64,000 nucleotides of DNA from Clarkia xantiana subsp. parviflora (taxonomy: Eukaryota > Streptophyta > Magnoliopsida > Myrtales > Onagraceae): assembly GCA_036873135.1 (NCBI GenBank), contig JAPTYO010000008.1, positions 44,248,441 through 44,312,440 of the forward strand, written 5' to 3'. The notes beneath the pieces are model-generated. The model was given only the letters and a program-made list of their open reading frames with translations, did not search any database and was not told where the DNA came from. This document shows, in pieces, positions 10,464 to 21,343 of this stretch (within the stretch, counting starts at the first letter, position 1; each line of letters begins with the position of its first letter). Both the position numbers and the translations under genes were made by a program.

Positions 10464-10609
10464 TGTCAGACCTAAATCTAACCTATGGCGAATTACGTTT
10501 TGAAAACGTGGATTTTGAATAGAGTCGCCACTAGTTAATTAAGGCTAACTTGAATCCTAAATTACCTAAGCGAATACGAATTAAACACCTAGGTACAAGA
10601 TCGGTCTAC
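10464..10609 (-). repeat. L2 3' LTR, segment a
   Basis: Plus-strand start TGTCAGACCTAAATCTAACC, nearly identical to the 5' LTR of L2 at 46540. It is broken after GGTCTAC (10603-10609) by L1, and the same GGTCTAC resumes at 20732. Confidence 0.85.
10603..10609. repeat. Direct repeat at left end of L1 (GGTCTAC)
   Basis: Seven bases identical to 20732-20738. Five bases is the usual length for LTR elements. Confidence 0.75.
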
Positions 10610-11860
10610 TGTCAGACCTAAAATCTGACCTAAGGTGAATAACGTTTTGAAAACGTGCAATTTTGAAAAAAGAGTCGCCACTAGTTAATTATTAGGCTAA
10701 CTAGAATCCTAAATTACCTAAGAGAATAACTAATTAAACACCTAGGTATTAAATCAGTCTACGATCAGAAATACGAGTTCGGGGGTTCTATTACGAATTA
10801 AAACTCATGGAATTAATCACGCCTTTTCGGTACTCAATTAACAAATTTGCCAATTTTATTGCTTATACATACATTACACTAAATTAATCCAACAATGTCA
10901 AAATTAATCAAATTTCATCATACGAAAAGATATTATCAAATATAATCACAAATCTAAAAATTAATTATAACCCATAACTCCTATTTAAAATGAAGTCTAA
11001 AATACTAAAAAAACTTTTAACATGCTATCAAATTAAACTTAATCACTTTAAATTAAACTACTAATTAAATTTTACCAACTACATTTAAGCTATTAATTAA
11101 ACCTAACTAATTACATTTAAATTATTAATTAATTGTAATATAATAATAATAATATAAAACAGAAAATATAATAATCAAAATATTAATAATAAACTATTAA
11201 ATAATAAATAAAAAACAGCAGCGTGGGGGAAGACCTACCTACAGTGGAGGTCGGAGCCGGCAAGAGGGTGGTCAGCGACGGACGACCAGCATCGGGCGAG
11301 GCGGACGACGGCAGTCAGGCTTGGGAAAAGCATCGGGCGGCGGACGACCAAGCTTGGGAAAAGCATCGGGCGGCAGTCAAGCTTGGGAGGCTGACGACCA
11401 GCATCGGGCGCCGGCAGTTAAGATCTGGGCAGCGAAGGAAAAACCCCGGCGGGAGGTGGCTTGGCCGGACGGAATCGATAGGGTTCGCCGGGAGGAGGCG
11501 AGGCGGCGTCGTGGCCGGGCCAGGCTGGTCGGGGGAAGAGAGAGAGAGAGAAAAACAGAGGGGAGAGAGAGAGAGAGGGGAGCCGGCGGGAGGCGGTCGT
11601 CGGACAGGCAGGCGCGGCGTTGGGTGGTGCAACGGCTCCGGCGAGCAGGGGTGACGGCGCCGGCAACTAGGCTGCTGGTGGCCGGCGGGTGGCGGTGGCC
11701 CGGCCACCGGAGCTGGGCCACACCAGCGGGAGGGCTGTCTTCTAAAAAAAAAAAATTGAAATAAAGCACAAAAGGACAAAATTCGCACGGATCCCAAGGA
11801 AAGTAGTCTTATTATTTTCTGATGTGTTTTCTGTGTGTTCTACAATGTAAAACTAGAACC

Positions 11861-11869
11861 CTATTTATA
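11861..11869 (-). promoter_or_regulatory. TATA box in L1 3' LTR
   Basis: TATAAATAG on the minus strand. It is found at the equivalent place in every L-family LTR seen here (20360-20368, about 24015-24023, 39683-39691). Confidence 0.7.
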
Positions 11870-12040
11870 CTAAAAACCTAGTCTAGATTACAGATAAAAT
11901 TTAAATAAAAAATGCTAACCGATAATTATTTTAGAGAATATTCCTATGGATATTTATCTTTACAGATAATTATTTTTTTTAATAAAAAATAATATCTAGA
12001 GATAAATATCTTACAGATAATTTTCTAAAATAAAAAAAAC

Positions 12041-12045
<5 letters not shown>

Positions 12046-12122
<77 letters not shown>
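12046..12122. repeat. (TA)n microsatellite
   Basis: About 38 uninterrupted TA units in the 3' LTR of L1. The 5' LTR has only a few at the same position (about 20548-20560). Confidence 0.95.
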
Positions 12123-12126
<4 letters not shown>

Positions 12127-12294
12127 AAAAAATCCGAAAATATTAAATAAATTTGAAATAATTTAAAATATATTTTATAATAATTTCCCTAATGTGCCCT
12201 TGAGCATTTTTGGAGACTTTGTGGCTTGACGCGTCCGGAATTTGACGTATCATGTGTAACGTCGTTACGTCCGGGTCAAAATCGAGTGTTTACA

Positions 12295-12308
12295 GTTTGC
12301 CCCTCTTT
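12295..12308 (-). promoter_or_regulatory. L1 polypurine tract
   Basis: AAAGAGGGGCAAAC on the minus strand, immediately before the LTR start TGTAAACACTCG. It is conserved at 40033-40046 in L2 and, with one change, at 24289-24302 in L3. It is the expected plus-strand primer. Confidence 0.8.
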
Positions 12309-12429
12309 GGATGGACTCCCGTAGAACGTGTTCGAAGGGATTTGTCCAAAGACGAGGAAACACTGATTTTGACCAGAAAGGATATTCTCTTCCAATTCTT
12401 CAAAGTCTTCAAGGTGGCTCATATGCTTA

Positions 12430-13392
12430 TTCTGGTTCAGAAAGATAAAACCTCTGTCGGCGGGACGCCTGTTGGCGGTGCCTCCATTAGCGATGCAGAA
12501 AGTAAAGCCTCCAGTGGCGGTGCGGAAAAGTAAAGCCTCGGTCGGCGGTGCCCCTGTTGGCGGTGCCTCCGTTGGCGGTGCCTCCGTTGGCGGTGCAGAA
12601 AGTAAAGACCTCAATCGACGATGCCTCCAGGGGCGTGCAACAAGGAAAAGCCTCCAGTGGCGGTGCGACAAGGAAAAGCCTCCAATGGCGGTGCGGAAAG
12701 TAAAGCCTCCAGTGGCGTGCAGAAAAGTAAAGCCTCCAGTGGCGTGCGTGAAAATAAAGCCTCCAGTGGCGTGCAGAAAAGTAAAGCCTCCAGTGGCGGT
12801 GCGACAAGGAAAATCCTCCAGTGGCGGTGCGGAAAGTAAAGCCTCCAGTGGCGTGCAGAAAAGTAAAGCCTCCAGTGGCGTGCAGGAAAGTAAAGCCTCC
12901 AGTAGCGTGCAGAAAAGTAAAGCCTCTAGTGGCGTGCGGGAAAGTAAAGCCTCCAGTGGCGTGCGGGAAAGTAAAGCCTCCAGTGGCGTGCGGAAAAGTA
13001 AAGCCTCCAGTGGCGTGCGGAAAAGTAAAGCCTCCAGTGGCGTGCGGAAAAGTAAAGCCTCCAGTGGCGTGCGGGAAAGTAAAGCCTCCAGTGGCGTGCG
13101 GAAAATTAAAGCCTCCAGTGGCGTGCGGAAAAGTAAAGCCTCCAGTGGCGTGCAGAAAAGAAAAAACCTCATATGTCTGAGAAATGCCTCTAGTGGCGTC
13201 CGATGGAGAAGAGCCTCTAGTGGCGTGTGTCGGAGAAATGCCTCTAGTGGCGTCCGTTTGGAGAAGAGCCTCTAGTGGCGTCCGTTGGAGAAGAGCCTCT
13301 AGTGGCGTCCGTCGGATAAGAGCCTCTAGTGGCATATGTCGGAGAAATGCCTCTAGTGGCGTTGGTTGGATAAGGGCCTCGAGTGGCTTGAC
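12430..13392. repeat. 27-bp minisatellite in L1
   Basis: The core unit is AAGCCTCCAGTGGCGTGCGG with an AAAAGTA linker, period 27 bp. It grades at the left into GGCGGTGCCTCCGTT-type units and at the right into CCTCTAGTGGCGTCC-type units. Because 27 is a multiple of three, several frames on both strands stay open through it; these are by-products of the repeat. Confidence 0.95.
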
Positions 13393-14600
13393 GACTTGAA
13401 TGCATGTCCCTAATTTTTGCCTAAATTGCGCATGATGCGACAACTTAGCGGGATCTTTTCTTTTAATTTTTTTTTTAATCTCTCATATTCTCTCCTTTTG
13501 CCACGGTCAAAATTTTTAGACCGTGCCCCTCGGTTTTCTAATTTTTGCATGGATTGCCCCTTGGGGTTTTTATTCCATCGGGATTTTATTTTCTCTCCTT
13601 TTACCATGATTGCAATTTCTGAATTTGCTATCATGCCCCTCATTTCCTAATTTTGCCTAGGCTGCCCTTTCGGGTTTTCAACCTAACGGAAGCACTCTCT
13701 TTTTTTTTGGTAGCCGATTAAACGGTGGCTGTGACCCGTACTTTATTTCCCGTCTCGATGCGAGAGTATTTGTAGCCATTTAGAGGGTGGCTGTGACCCT
13801 TTCCTCACCGTCTTCAATGTCGCGAGAACTCTTTTGGTTTGTAGCCATTTGGAGGGTGGCTGTGGCCCTTTCATTTATTTTCATCGTCGATTTTCCAGGA
13901 ATGCTCTTTCGATTTGTAGCCGTTTTAAGGGTGGCTGTGGCCCTTTATTTTGTAGTCATTTTAGGGATGACTTGGCCCTTTTTTATTTTCCCACCCTTAC
14001 AAGATTCGCGGGGTCACTCTTTTATCTGTAGTCATTTGGAGGGTTGCTGTGGCCCTTCATTTTGTAGTTGTTTTAGGGACGACTGTGGCCCTTTTTTTAT
14101 TTTCTCGCCCTCACAGGATTCGCGGGGTCACTCTTTTATCTGTAGCTATTTGGAGGGTGGCTGTGGCCCTTTATTTTGTAGTCGTTTTAGGGACGACTGT
14201 GGCCCTTTTTTATTTTCCCGCCCTCACAAGATTCGCGGGGTCACTCTTTTATCTGTAGCCATTTGGAGGGTGGTTGTGGCTCTTTATTTTGTAGTCGTTT
14301 TAGGGACGACTGTGGCCCTTTTTATTTTCCCGCCCTCACAGAATTCTCGGGGTCACTCTTTTATCTGTAGTCGTTTGGAGGGTGGATGTGGCCCTTTATT
14401 TTGTAGTCTTTTTAGGGACGGCTGTGGCCCTTTTTATTTTCCCGCCCTCACAGGATTCGTGGGGTCACTCTTTATCTGTAGCCATTTGAAGGGTGGCCGT
14501 GGCCCTATAGTCATTTTAGGGATGACTGTGACCCTTTTATTTCTTCACTGCTCTAACATTATTAGCACAAACTCTCTCTTTATTTTCCTGTAGCCGATTA
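13393..14600. repeat. Second tandem array in L1 (about 112-117 bp unit)
   Basis: After a spacer (13393-13680) comes an array of units combining GTAGCCATTTGGAGGGTGGC, TGTGGCCCTTT and GGGGTCACTCTTTTATCTGT. The clearest copies lie at 14009-14480, with more degenerate ones on either side. The same array type is in L2 (41815-42720) and L3 (26290-26950). Confidence 0.85.
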
Positions 14601-14870
14601 AAGGGCGGCTGTGACCTTTAAAGAACTGAGTTTTTTTTTTTTTTTTTTGCTCTTCTTTTTTTTTTTTTTTTTCTCTTCTTTTTTCTTCATTTTTTTTTGT
14701 TGCTCTTTTTTACTATTTTTTTGCTTTTTTCATCTCACATTTTGCCATGACTGTCCCTGCGGGTTTTCAATCATGCCCCTCTCCCTGGTTTTTGCCTAGG
14801 TTTTCAACCTAGCGGGAATTTATTTTTTTTTTTCTCTCTTTTTTCTTTTTTCAAATGGAAAGAAAACTAA
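14601..14870. repeat. T-rich low-complexity tract in L1
   Basis: Long runs of T with CTT interruptions. Equivalent tracts lie in L2 (about 42840-42890) and L3 (about 26965-27060). Confidence 0.85.
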
Positions 14871-16139
14871 TAGCAGATTAAACCTAATAGCAGATTAAAC
14901 CTTTTAATTTCTCGGAACTTCTCCGGGGGAAAACTTGTCAAATAATTTGATTATGTTGATGTCTTGAATGGAGGATCCTTTCAATGGGTGGACGACACCG
15001 ACAATAATTTCTTCTTCTTCTTCATCTCAAATGCTCTTTCATTAGCACGGTCGATCTTCATGGAATCTCGATCTTTTTTAATAGGAAGATCTCTGGATGT
15101 CTTCTATCTTCAACCATGCTTGATCTTAACAGGAATGCTCCACGGCTACATCTGTCTGGTTCATAATTCGTCGCATGCTGGACGAATGGCCTGATTAACG
15201 AACACACATGGATGGTGTTGAGTTTGGCACAGTAGTCCGTAAATGGTGAACTTAGGCATAGATATCGTCCGAGGTATCTGGGATAACTGGTATAAGAATG
15301 GTCGGTGAGCGAAGGGCCGTTCATGAGATGTGCTCTTCAGAGTTTTGATTCGGATGATTATCCAAGCTGCACAATGAGTAAGGAAGAACTCAAATTTTGG
15401 GGATAAAAATGATCACAACTTCTCTTACCTGGGAGTTGGATTTTTCAGTGGGCAATGTGCTCGCTATGCGACTGGACCTGCTGCATGTCCTGATTCTCTT
15501 GCTCCACAACTTGTGTATGTACACATGCTGAAAAGTACATGCCCCTAGTGGCAGACTGCAAATTTCAGAACTTTTTCGGAAAAGGATTCGGTTGATCGAG
15601 TCAAGCTACATTGATCGGCACATTGAATCTTCACGGGATTCTCGATGATCTCTTGAAATTTTCTCATCTCCTGACATGTCCGATCTCAAAGGGAGATGCC
15701 CCATGGTTACCGCTGAATGGTTTAAACCTGGCCACATAACGGTTGTATACCTCGTCTTGGAAAGCGTATGAATTTCACACATGGTGGGTGAAATTTTTCA
15801 TAGAAACTCTTTGAAGCGCTCACGTTTCACACGGTTGCGGCATTGGTTGAAGTGGTCATCCGACCTGCAAAAGAGTAGGGACACTCAAATCTCAAGGAAA
15901 AATTAAGTGAAATTTAACGCACCTCAGCGTTAGATATCTCGAGTGTGCAATTTGTTCGTTGTACAACTGGATGACTGCATGTTCTTTTTTTGTTGCCTCA
16001 TTAAGCCGGCATAACTCATGTGTACATGATACCTTAACCAAGGGTACCTGAAAATGGTGAATGAAAAATCAGTGTAGAGAATATGAGAAATCATGCATGA
16101 TTTTTTGAAAACTCTAATGTCATTCATTTCATAATTTTG
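14871..16139 (-). other. Conserved non-repetitive block of L1 interior
   Basis: There is no domain or long frame. The block is shared with L2 (about 42890-44090) and L3 (about 27060-28490): all three carry GTTGAGTTTGGCACAGTAGT-like text and a GCGACTGGACCTGCTGCATG stretch in the same order. It is presumably cis-acting or a decayed remnant of an ancestral coding region; I cannot tell which. Confidence 0.6.
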
Positions 16140-18070
16140 ATTACTTTTTTGAAAAAGAATCAAAATTTATGATCAAATGTGTTTTGAACCATCATGGAGT
16201 TTACTGAGTTTGTTGAGTGCATTATCTGGCTCGAACGCAGGACAAATGCTCAAAACAAAGTTTTTTTCAAAAAGGTTTTCTCGTCCTTTGTTTAAACTCG
16301 AATAATAGCACTCCACTGCACAGTTTAAAATATTTTCTCAAAAATAGGAATCAAAACTCCCATTTTTTAAATGCTCGCTCATGCGAATGTTGAAATAACG
16401 ATCTTGCCAAAAAAAGTGCAATACACCTTGGATAAGAACGAATGACATTTTGAATTTTTTTTTTTTAAATGCTCATGCATGCTCGAAAGTTAAAATTCTA
16501 ATGTTAAGAAAATTAGAACTTACAACATATTACCTGAATGACGCATATGAAATGCATTTTTGAAAGTTAAAAATTATATTCTAAGAAATTCACAACTTAC
16601 AACAGTTTACCCGAATAATGCATATGAAATGCATATTTTGAAAAGAAAATTTCAGGTGGATTTTTTTTTTTAAATAATGCAATTGAGATGCATGCGTGAA
16701 TTTGAAAGCTCTATAGTTAAAAAAAACTCACAATTTACCTGAAAAAAAAAATAATGCATATTGAATGCATGCTTAAAAAAAAATCAGGTAAAAAGGTTTT
16801 TTGAAAATGATGCATATGCAGTTCTTTGTTTGAATTTAAAAAATTCTAAGAGCCAAAAAGGAATTGCAAATTTTCCTAATTTTTTTTTTTTAAATGACGC
16901 ACATTGAATGCACTAACAGAATTTTACAACTTACATGAAAAGTTTTTTTCCAAAAAAATAATGCGTATGAAACACACGATTGAAATAAAACATTCTGTCA
17001 AGTAGTTTTGAAAACAACACATTGAATACATGTTTGAAACTAAAGGTTCTACGACTAAGAATTTGTACAATCTATCAACATATTATTTATCCTAAAACAA
17101 TGCACATGCGATGCACATGAGATGCATACTTGAGATGAAAGTTCTACAGTCAAAATAATTTACAAGTTATCTGAAAAGATTTTTTGTTTTTTTTTTTTTT
17201 AATGAGGAAAAAAAACAATGCATCTTGGTTGCTCAAAATTAAGAATCAGGCGAAAAGTTTTTTTTTTTTAAAGGATGCATATGAGATGCACAAAAAATAA
17301 ATACAAGATGCAAACTAAGAAAAATTACAATTTACCTGAAAGTTTTTTTTTCTCGAAAATAATGCATATGATATGCACGTTTTTTGATTAAAAATTCAGA
17401 TAAAATGTTTTAAACAAAGAGCCCTAAAACTAAGAGAGCTTACGGTTTATCTAAAAAGTTTTTTAAATTAATGCATATTTGATGCATTATTAAAAATAAA
17501 ACAATTCGGTTAAAAAGTTTTTTAAAATGATGCATATGAATGCATGTTCGAAATTAGAAGCTCTAATAGCTAAAGAGGAATCACAATTTTCTTAACATGT
17601 TTTGTTTTGTTTTTGTTTTTTTGTTTTTTTTTTGTTTTTTCTTAGCAATACATATACAATACACTAACCAAAATTACAACTTACCTGAAAAGTTTTTTTC
17701 AAAAATAATGCGTACAAAACACATGTTAAAATAAAAATTCAGGTAAGAGGTTTTTTTAGGAAAAAAAATGCATATGAAATGCATGTTCGAAAGGAAGCTC
17801 AAATAGCTAAAGAAATTAATTTTTCTGAATTTTTTTCAAAGTAATGCATACGTAACGCACTAACAAAAATTACAACTTACCTGAGAGTTTTTTTAAAAAA
17901 TAATGCGCATGAGACGCATATTAAAAATTTAGGTAAGGGTTTTTAAAAAAAAAAATAATAATGCATCTGAAACACATGTTTAGAAATAACAATCTATAAC
18001 TAAGGGATTAACTACTTAGCGATTTTTTTTTTTAATGCAATGAGATGAATGCATGAGAAATAAAATCTAT
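16140..18070. repeat. Degenerate ATGCAT-rich array in L1
   Basis: Loosely repeated segments of roughly 70-100 bp contain AATGCATATGAAATGCA, a short block such as AAGCTCTAATAGCTAAAG, then ACAACTTACCTGAAAAG and a T or A run. Individual copies are strongly diverged. The array recurs at the same position in L2 (44090-46060) and L3 (28490-29493). Confidence 0.8.
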
Positions 18071-18109
18071 ACAAACAGTCGCATGATAACATTTACAACA
18101 AAAACAGAT

Positions 18110-18320
18110 TAGGTTAGGGGGGTAAAAATGTGTGGCTTTGCTCTACAATGTAGGTTCCACTGATAGGTTCCCGACAAGGTGGTTTCCTCATCCCATTATA
18201 GGGATCATAAGACCTTCGCAAGCGAGTAGAGTTTTTCCGAGCCGTACCGGCGGCCCAGCCGCTCCGGTCGTACCGTACTAAACCTCCGGGGTTCCTAGTC
18301 GCCCTGGGTTTTAGGCGTTT
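18110..18320 (-). promoter_or_regulatory. Conserved leader block near primer site of L1
   Basis: About 210 bp, GC-rich compared with its surroundings, nearly identical to L2 46100-46310. It contains GGTAAAAATGTGTGGCTTTG and CCGGCGGCCCAGCCGCTCCG. In element orientation it lies just downstream of the primer site, where LTR elements carry packaging or dimerisation signals. The role is inferred from position and conservation only. Confidence 0.5.
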
Positions 18321-18473
18321 TGGACATTACACTAAAATGGTGTGTGCAAATACAAATAATGCATAATCCAACAAAGAAAAATGTCAGTCATAAAAAAATT
18401 AACTCCACACCTGAAATTACACAAAAAAACAATCAAGTTAGAATAACAAAGTCAAGTATGAATAAAAAATAAA

Positions 18474-19001
18474 GGGTTAACAGGTCTTTTGGTCCAAGAT
18501 GTTTGACAACTTTTGGGTTTTGGTCAATTATGTTTTTTTTTTACTTAGTTTTGGTACCATAAGTTTGCAGATTTTTTCTAGTTTTGGTCAGACCGTTACA
18601 TTCCGTCCATTTTTTGACATGTACAAGTCACGTGATCCACCCTAAACTTTCAATTTTGTTCAATTTAGTCCCTCTAATACTTTCCTAACCTTTTTTTTGG
18701 TTCAATTTAGTCCCGAAGTTTTAAAAATTCAACTGGACCTATTGTCCAATTGGGGTCAATTTTGAAACATCGGGACTAAATTGAATAAAAAAAAAGGTTA
18801 AGAAAGTATTAGAGGGACTAAATTTAAAGTTTAGAGTGGATCACGTGACTTGAATATGTCAAAAAATGGACGAAATGTAACGGTTAGACCAAAACTAGAA
18901 AAAATCTGCAAACATATGGCACCAAAACTAGGTAAAAAAAAACATCATTGACCAAAACCAAAAAGTTGTCAAACATCATGGACCAAAAGACCTGTTAACC
19001 C
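18474..19001. mobile_element. Fold-back MITE, Mutator-like (9-bp TSD)
   Basis: The 528-bp element is almost entirely two inverted arms meeting near 18738. The ends read GGGTTAACAGGTCTTTTGGT and, on the other strand, the same. Exact 9-bp duplications AAAAATAAA lie at 18465-18473 and 19002-19010. L2 lacks the insert at the corresponding place near 46450. There is no coding capacity. Confidence 0.9.
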
Positions 19002-19053
19002 AAAAATAAAACATGGCAAATAAGCAAATATAAAGAGCCCGAACCCTCGATTG

Positions 19054-19071
19054 TCCCCAGCAAAGTCGCCA
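19054..19071 (-). promoter_or_regulatory. L1 primer binding site (tRNA-Arg type)
   Basis: Minus strand TGGCGACTTTGCTGGGGA, three bases from the LTR end. From memory this differs at one base from TGGCGACTCCGCTGGGGA-type sites that pair with tRNA-Arg in Ogre/Tat elements, counting the C to T change at the ninth base. Confidence 0.75.
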
Positions 19072-19074
19072 AAT

Positions 19075-20731
19075 CGTCAGACCTAAAATCTGACCTAAGA
19101 CGAATAACGTTTTGAAAACGTGCAATTTTGAAAAAAGAGTCGCCATTAGTTAATTATTAGGCTAACTAGAATCCTAAATTACCTAAGCGAATAACTAATT
19201 AAACACCTAGGTATTAAATCAGTCTACGATCAGAAATACGAGTTCGGGGGTTCTATTACGAATTAAAATCATGGAATTAATCACGCCCTTTCGGTACTCA
19301 GTTCACAAATTTGCCAATTTTATTGCTTATACATACATTACACTAAATTAATCCAACAATGTCAAAATTAATCAAATTTCATCATACGAAAAGATATTAT
19401 CAAATATAATCACAAATCTAAAAATTAATTATAACCCATAATTCCTATTTAAAATGAAGTCTAAAATACTAAAAAAACTTTTAACATGCTATCAAATTAA
19501 ACTTAATCACTTTAAATTAAACTACTAATTAAATTCTACCAACTACATTTAAGCTATTAATTAAACCGAACTAATTACATTTAAATTATTAATTGTAATA
19601 TAATAATATTAATAATATAAAACAGAAAATATAATAATCAAAATATTAATAATAAACTATTAAATAAATTTAAAAAAAAAACACAGCAGCGTGGGGGGAA
19701 GACCTACCTACAGTGGAGGTCGGAGCCGGCAGGAGGGTGGTCAGCGACGGACGACCAGCATCGGGCGAGGCGGACGGCGGCAGTCAAGCTTGGGAAAAGC
19801 ATCGGGCGGCGGACGACCAAGCTTGGGAAAAGCATCAGGCGGCAGTCAAGCTTGGGAGGCGGACGACCAGCATCGGGCGGCGGCAGTTAAGATCTGGGCA
19901 GCGAAGGAAAAACCCCGGCGGGAGGTGGCTTGGCCGGAATGCGACGGGACGTTGGCCGGACGGAATCGACAGGGTTCGCCGGGAGGAGGCGAGGCGGCGT
20001 CGTGGCCGGGCCAGGCTAGTCGGGGGAAGAGGGAGAGAGAAAAAGAAAGGGGAGAGAGAGAGAGAGCGGGGCCGGCGGGAGGCGGTCGTCGGACAGGCAG
20101 GCGCGGCGTCGAGTTGTGCAACGGCTCCGGCGAGCAGGGGTGACGGCGCCGGCAAGGGCTAGGCTGCTGGTGGCCGGCGGGTGGCGGTGGCCCGGCCACC
20201 AGAGCTGGGCCACACCAGCGGAAGGGCTGTCTTCTACAAAAAAAAAAGTTTTTTTTGAAATAAAGCACAAAAGGACAAAATTCGCACGGATCCCAAGGAA
20301 AGTAGTCTTATTATTTTCTGATGTGTTTTCTGTGTGTTCTACAATGTAAAACTAGACCCCTATTTATACTAAAAACCTAGTCTAGATTACAGATAATATT
20401 TAAATAAAAAATGCTAACAGATAATTATTCTAGAGAATATTCCTAAGGATATTTATCTTTACAGATAATTATTATTTTTTAAATAAAAAATAATATCTAG
20501 AGATAAATATCTTACAGATAATTTTCTAAAATAAAAAAACTAATTATTATATATATATTTTAAAAAATTCCGAAAATATTAAATAAATTCGAAATAATAT
20601 AAAATATATTTTATAATAATTTCCCTAATGTGCCCTTGAGCATTTTTTGGAGACTTTGTGGCTTGACGCGTCCGGAATTTGACGTATCATGTGTAACGTC
20701 GTTACGTCCGGGTCAAAATCGAGTGTTTACA
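19075..20731 (-). repeat. L1 5' LTR
   Basis: 1657 bp, matching 10610-12294 throughout. The plus-strand first base is C instead of T. It contains a 22-bp near-duplication around 19936-19962 absent from the partner, and a shorter TA run. A TATA box is at 20360-20368 (minus). Confidence 0.9.
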
Positions 20732-20738
20732 GGTCTAC
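20732..20738. repeat. Direct repeat at right end of L1 (GGTCTAC)
   Basis: Pairs with 10603-10609. L2 LTR sequence continues from here. Confidence 0.75.
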
Positions 20739-21224
20739 GATTAAAATCCAGATTCGGGAGTTCTATTACGAATTTAAAAAATCAATTTTTAATTACGTCT
20801 TTTCGGTACTCAATCTACAAATTTTCATTACTTTAATTATATATATAATTTTATACATCTGGAAAAGAATGGTAAAATTGGTTTTAACTTCTAAACTATG
20901 GAATTATTAATTATTAATTAATATTAGTAAACTGCACTAGAATCCCACTGCACGCTAAACATTATTATATAATATATATTATACTATACCTAAATTAAAC
21001 ATGTCATATTATACAACATAGGTTAATTAAAATAATGTAGGTATTATTATATCTTTATAAAGCAAACAAAAAGATTTGTTTAATGTAAACACCTGAGAGG
21101 ATTTGAGCGGCGAGATAGAAGTTACAACTTGGGTGAAAGTAGCAGGAGTTGATTTGCTAATTAAACATATTTTAATTGGTAAATACAAAAATAGGCACAC
21201 TAAGTTGGAAATGTCAAATCTGGG

Positions 21225-21343
21225 CAAACCCTCGAATGCCATTCGAGGGTTTGACTGGAGTCTTCGGTCAAACCCTAGAATGGCATTCGAGGGTTTGACC
21301 GAAGACTCCAGTCAAACCCTCGAATCCCATTCTAGGGTTTGAC
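21225..21343. repeat. Three consecutive hairpins in L2 LTR
   Basis: Palindromes at 21225-21253, 21253-21313 and 21311-21343. The middle one has perfect 24-bp arms (for example GGAGTCTTCGGTCAAACCCT) around a 13-base centre. All share the motif CAAACCCT with AGGGTTTG. Confidence 0.9.

Larger units (their letters stand above)
10610..12294 (-). repeat. L1 3' LTR
   Basis: 1685 bp. On the plus strand it starts TGTCAGACCTAAAATCTGAC and ends GAGTGTTTACA, so in element orientation it has TG...CA ends. It holds a TATA box on the minus strand (11861-11869), a GC-rich block (11221-11740) with an AG run, and a long TA repeat. Open frames in the GC-rich block are low-complexity and occur on both strands, so I do not treat them as genes. 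Confidence 0.9.
10610..20731 (-). mobile_element. L1: complete LARD-like LTR element inserted in L2 3' LTR
   Basis: Two matching LTRs (10610-12294 and 19075-20731) flank about 6.8 kb. The element has a polypurine tract beside the left LTR and a primer site beside the right LTR, so it points to the minus strand. Direct repeats GGTCTAC (10603-10609 and 20732-20738) flank it. The interior holds tandem arrays and conserved non-coding blocks but no retroviral-type domain in any frame. A Mutator-like MITE (18474-19001) lies near the primer site. The LTRs differ by a few per cent by eye, plus a TA expansion and a 22-bp indel. Confidence 0.9.

Noticed and set aside
11223..11797. Overlapping Arg/Gly/Pro-rich frames in the L1 LTRs (also 19691-20270)
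   Set aside because: GC-rich sequence leaves up to five frames open on both strands. The two LTR copies differ by indels that do not preserve any frame.
12430..13392. CRISPR-like regular repeats
   Set aside because: There are no unique spacers of constant length; units are contiguous. The setting is a plant retrotransposon, so this is a minisatellite.
12276..13443. Long open frames on both strands (up to 318 codons)
   Set aside because: They run through a 27-bp tandem repeat whose period is a multiple of three. The products are short peptide repeats, several frames are open at once, and no domain is visible.
13787..14593. 268-codon frame in the second L1 array
   Set aside because: It follows the 112-117 bp repeats, is hydrophobic and repetitive, and is not conserved as a frame in L2 or L3.
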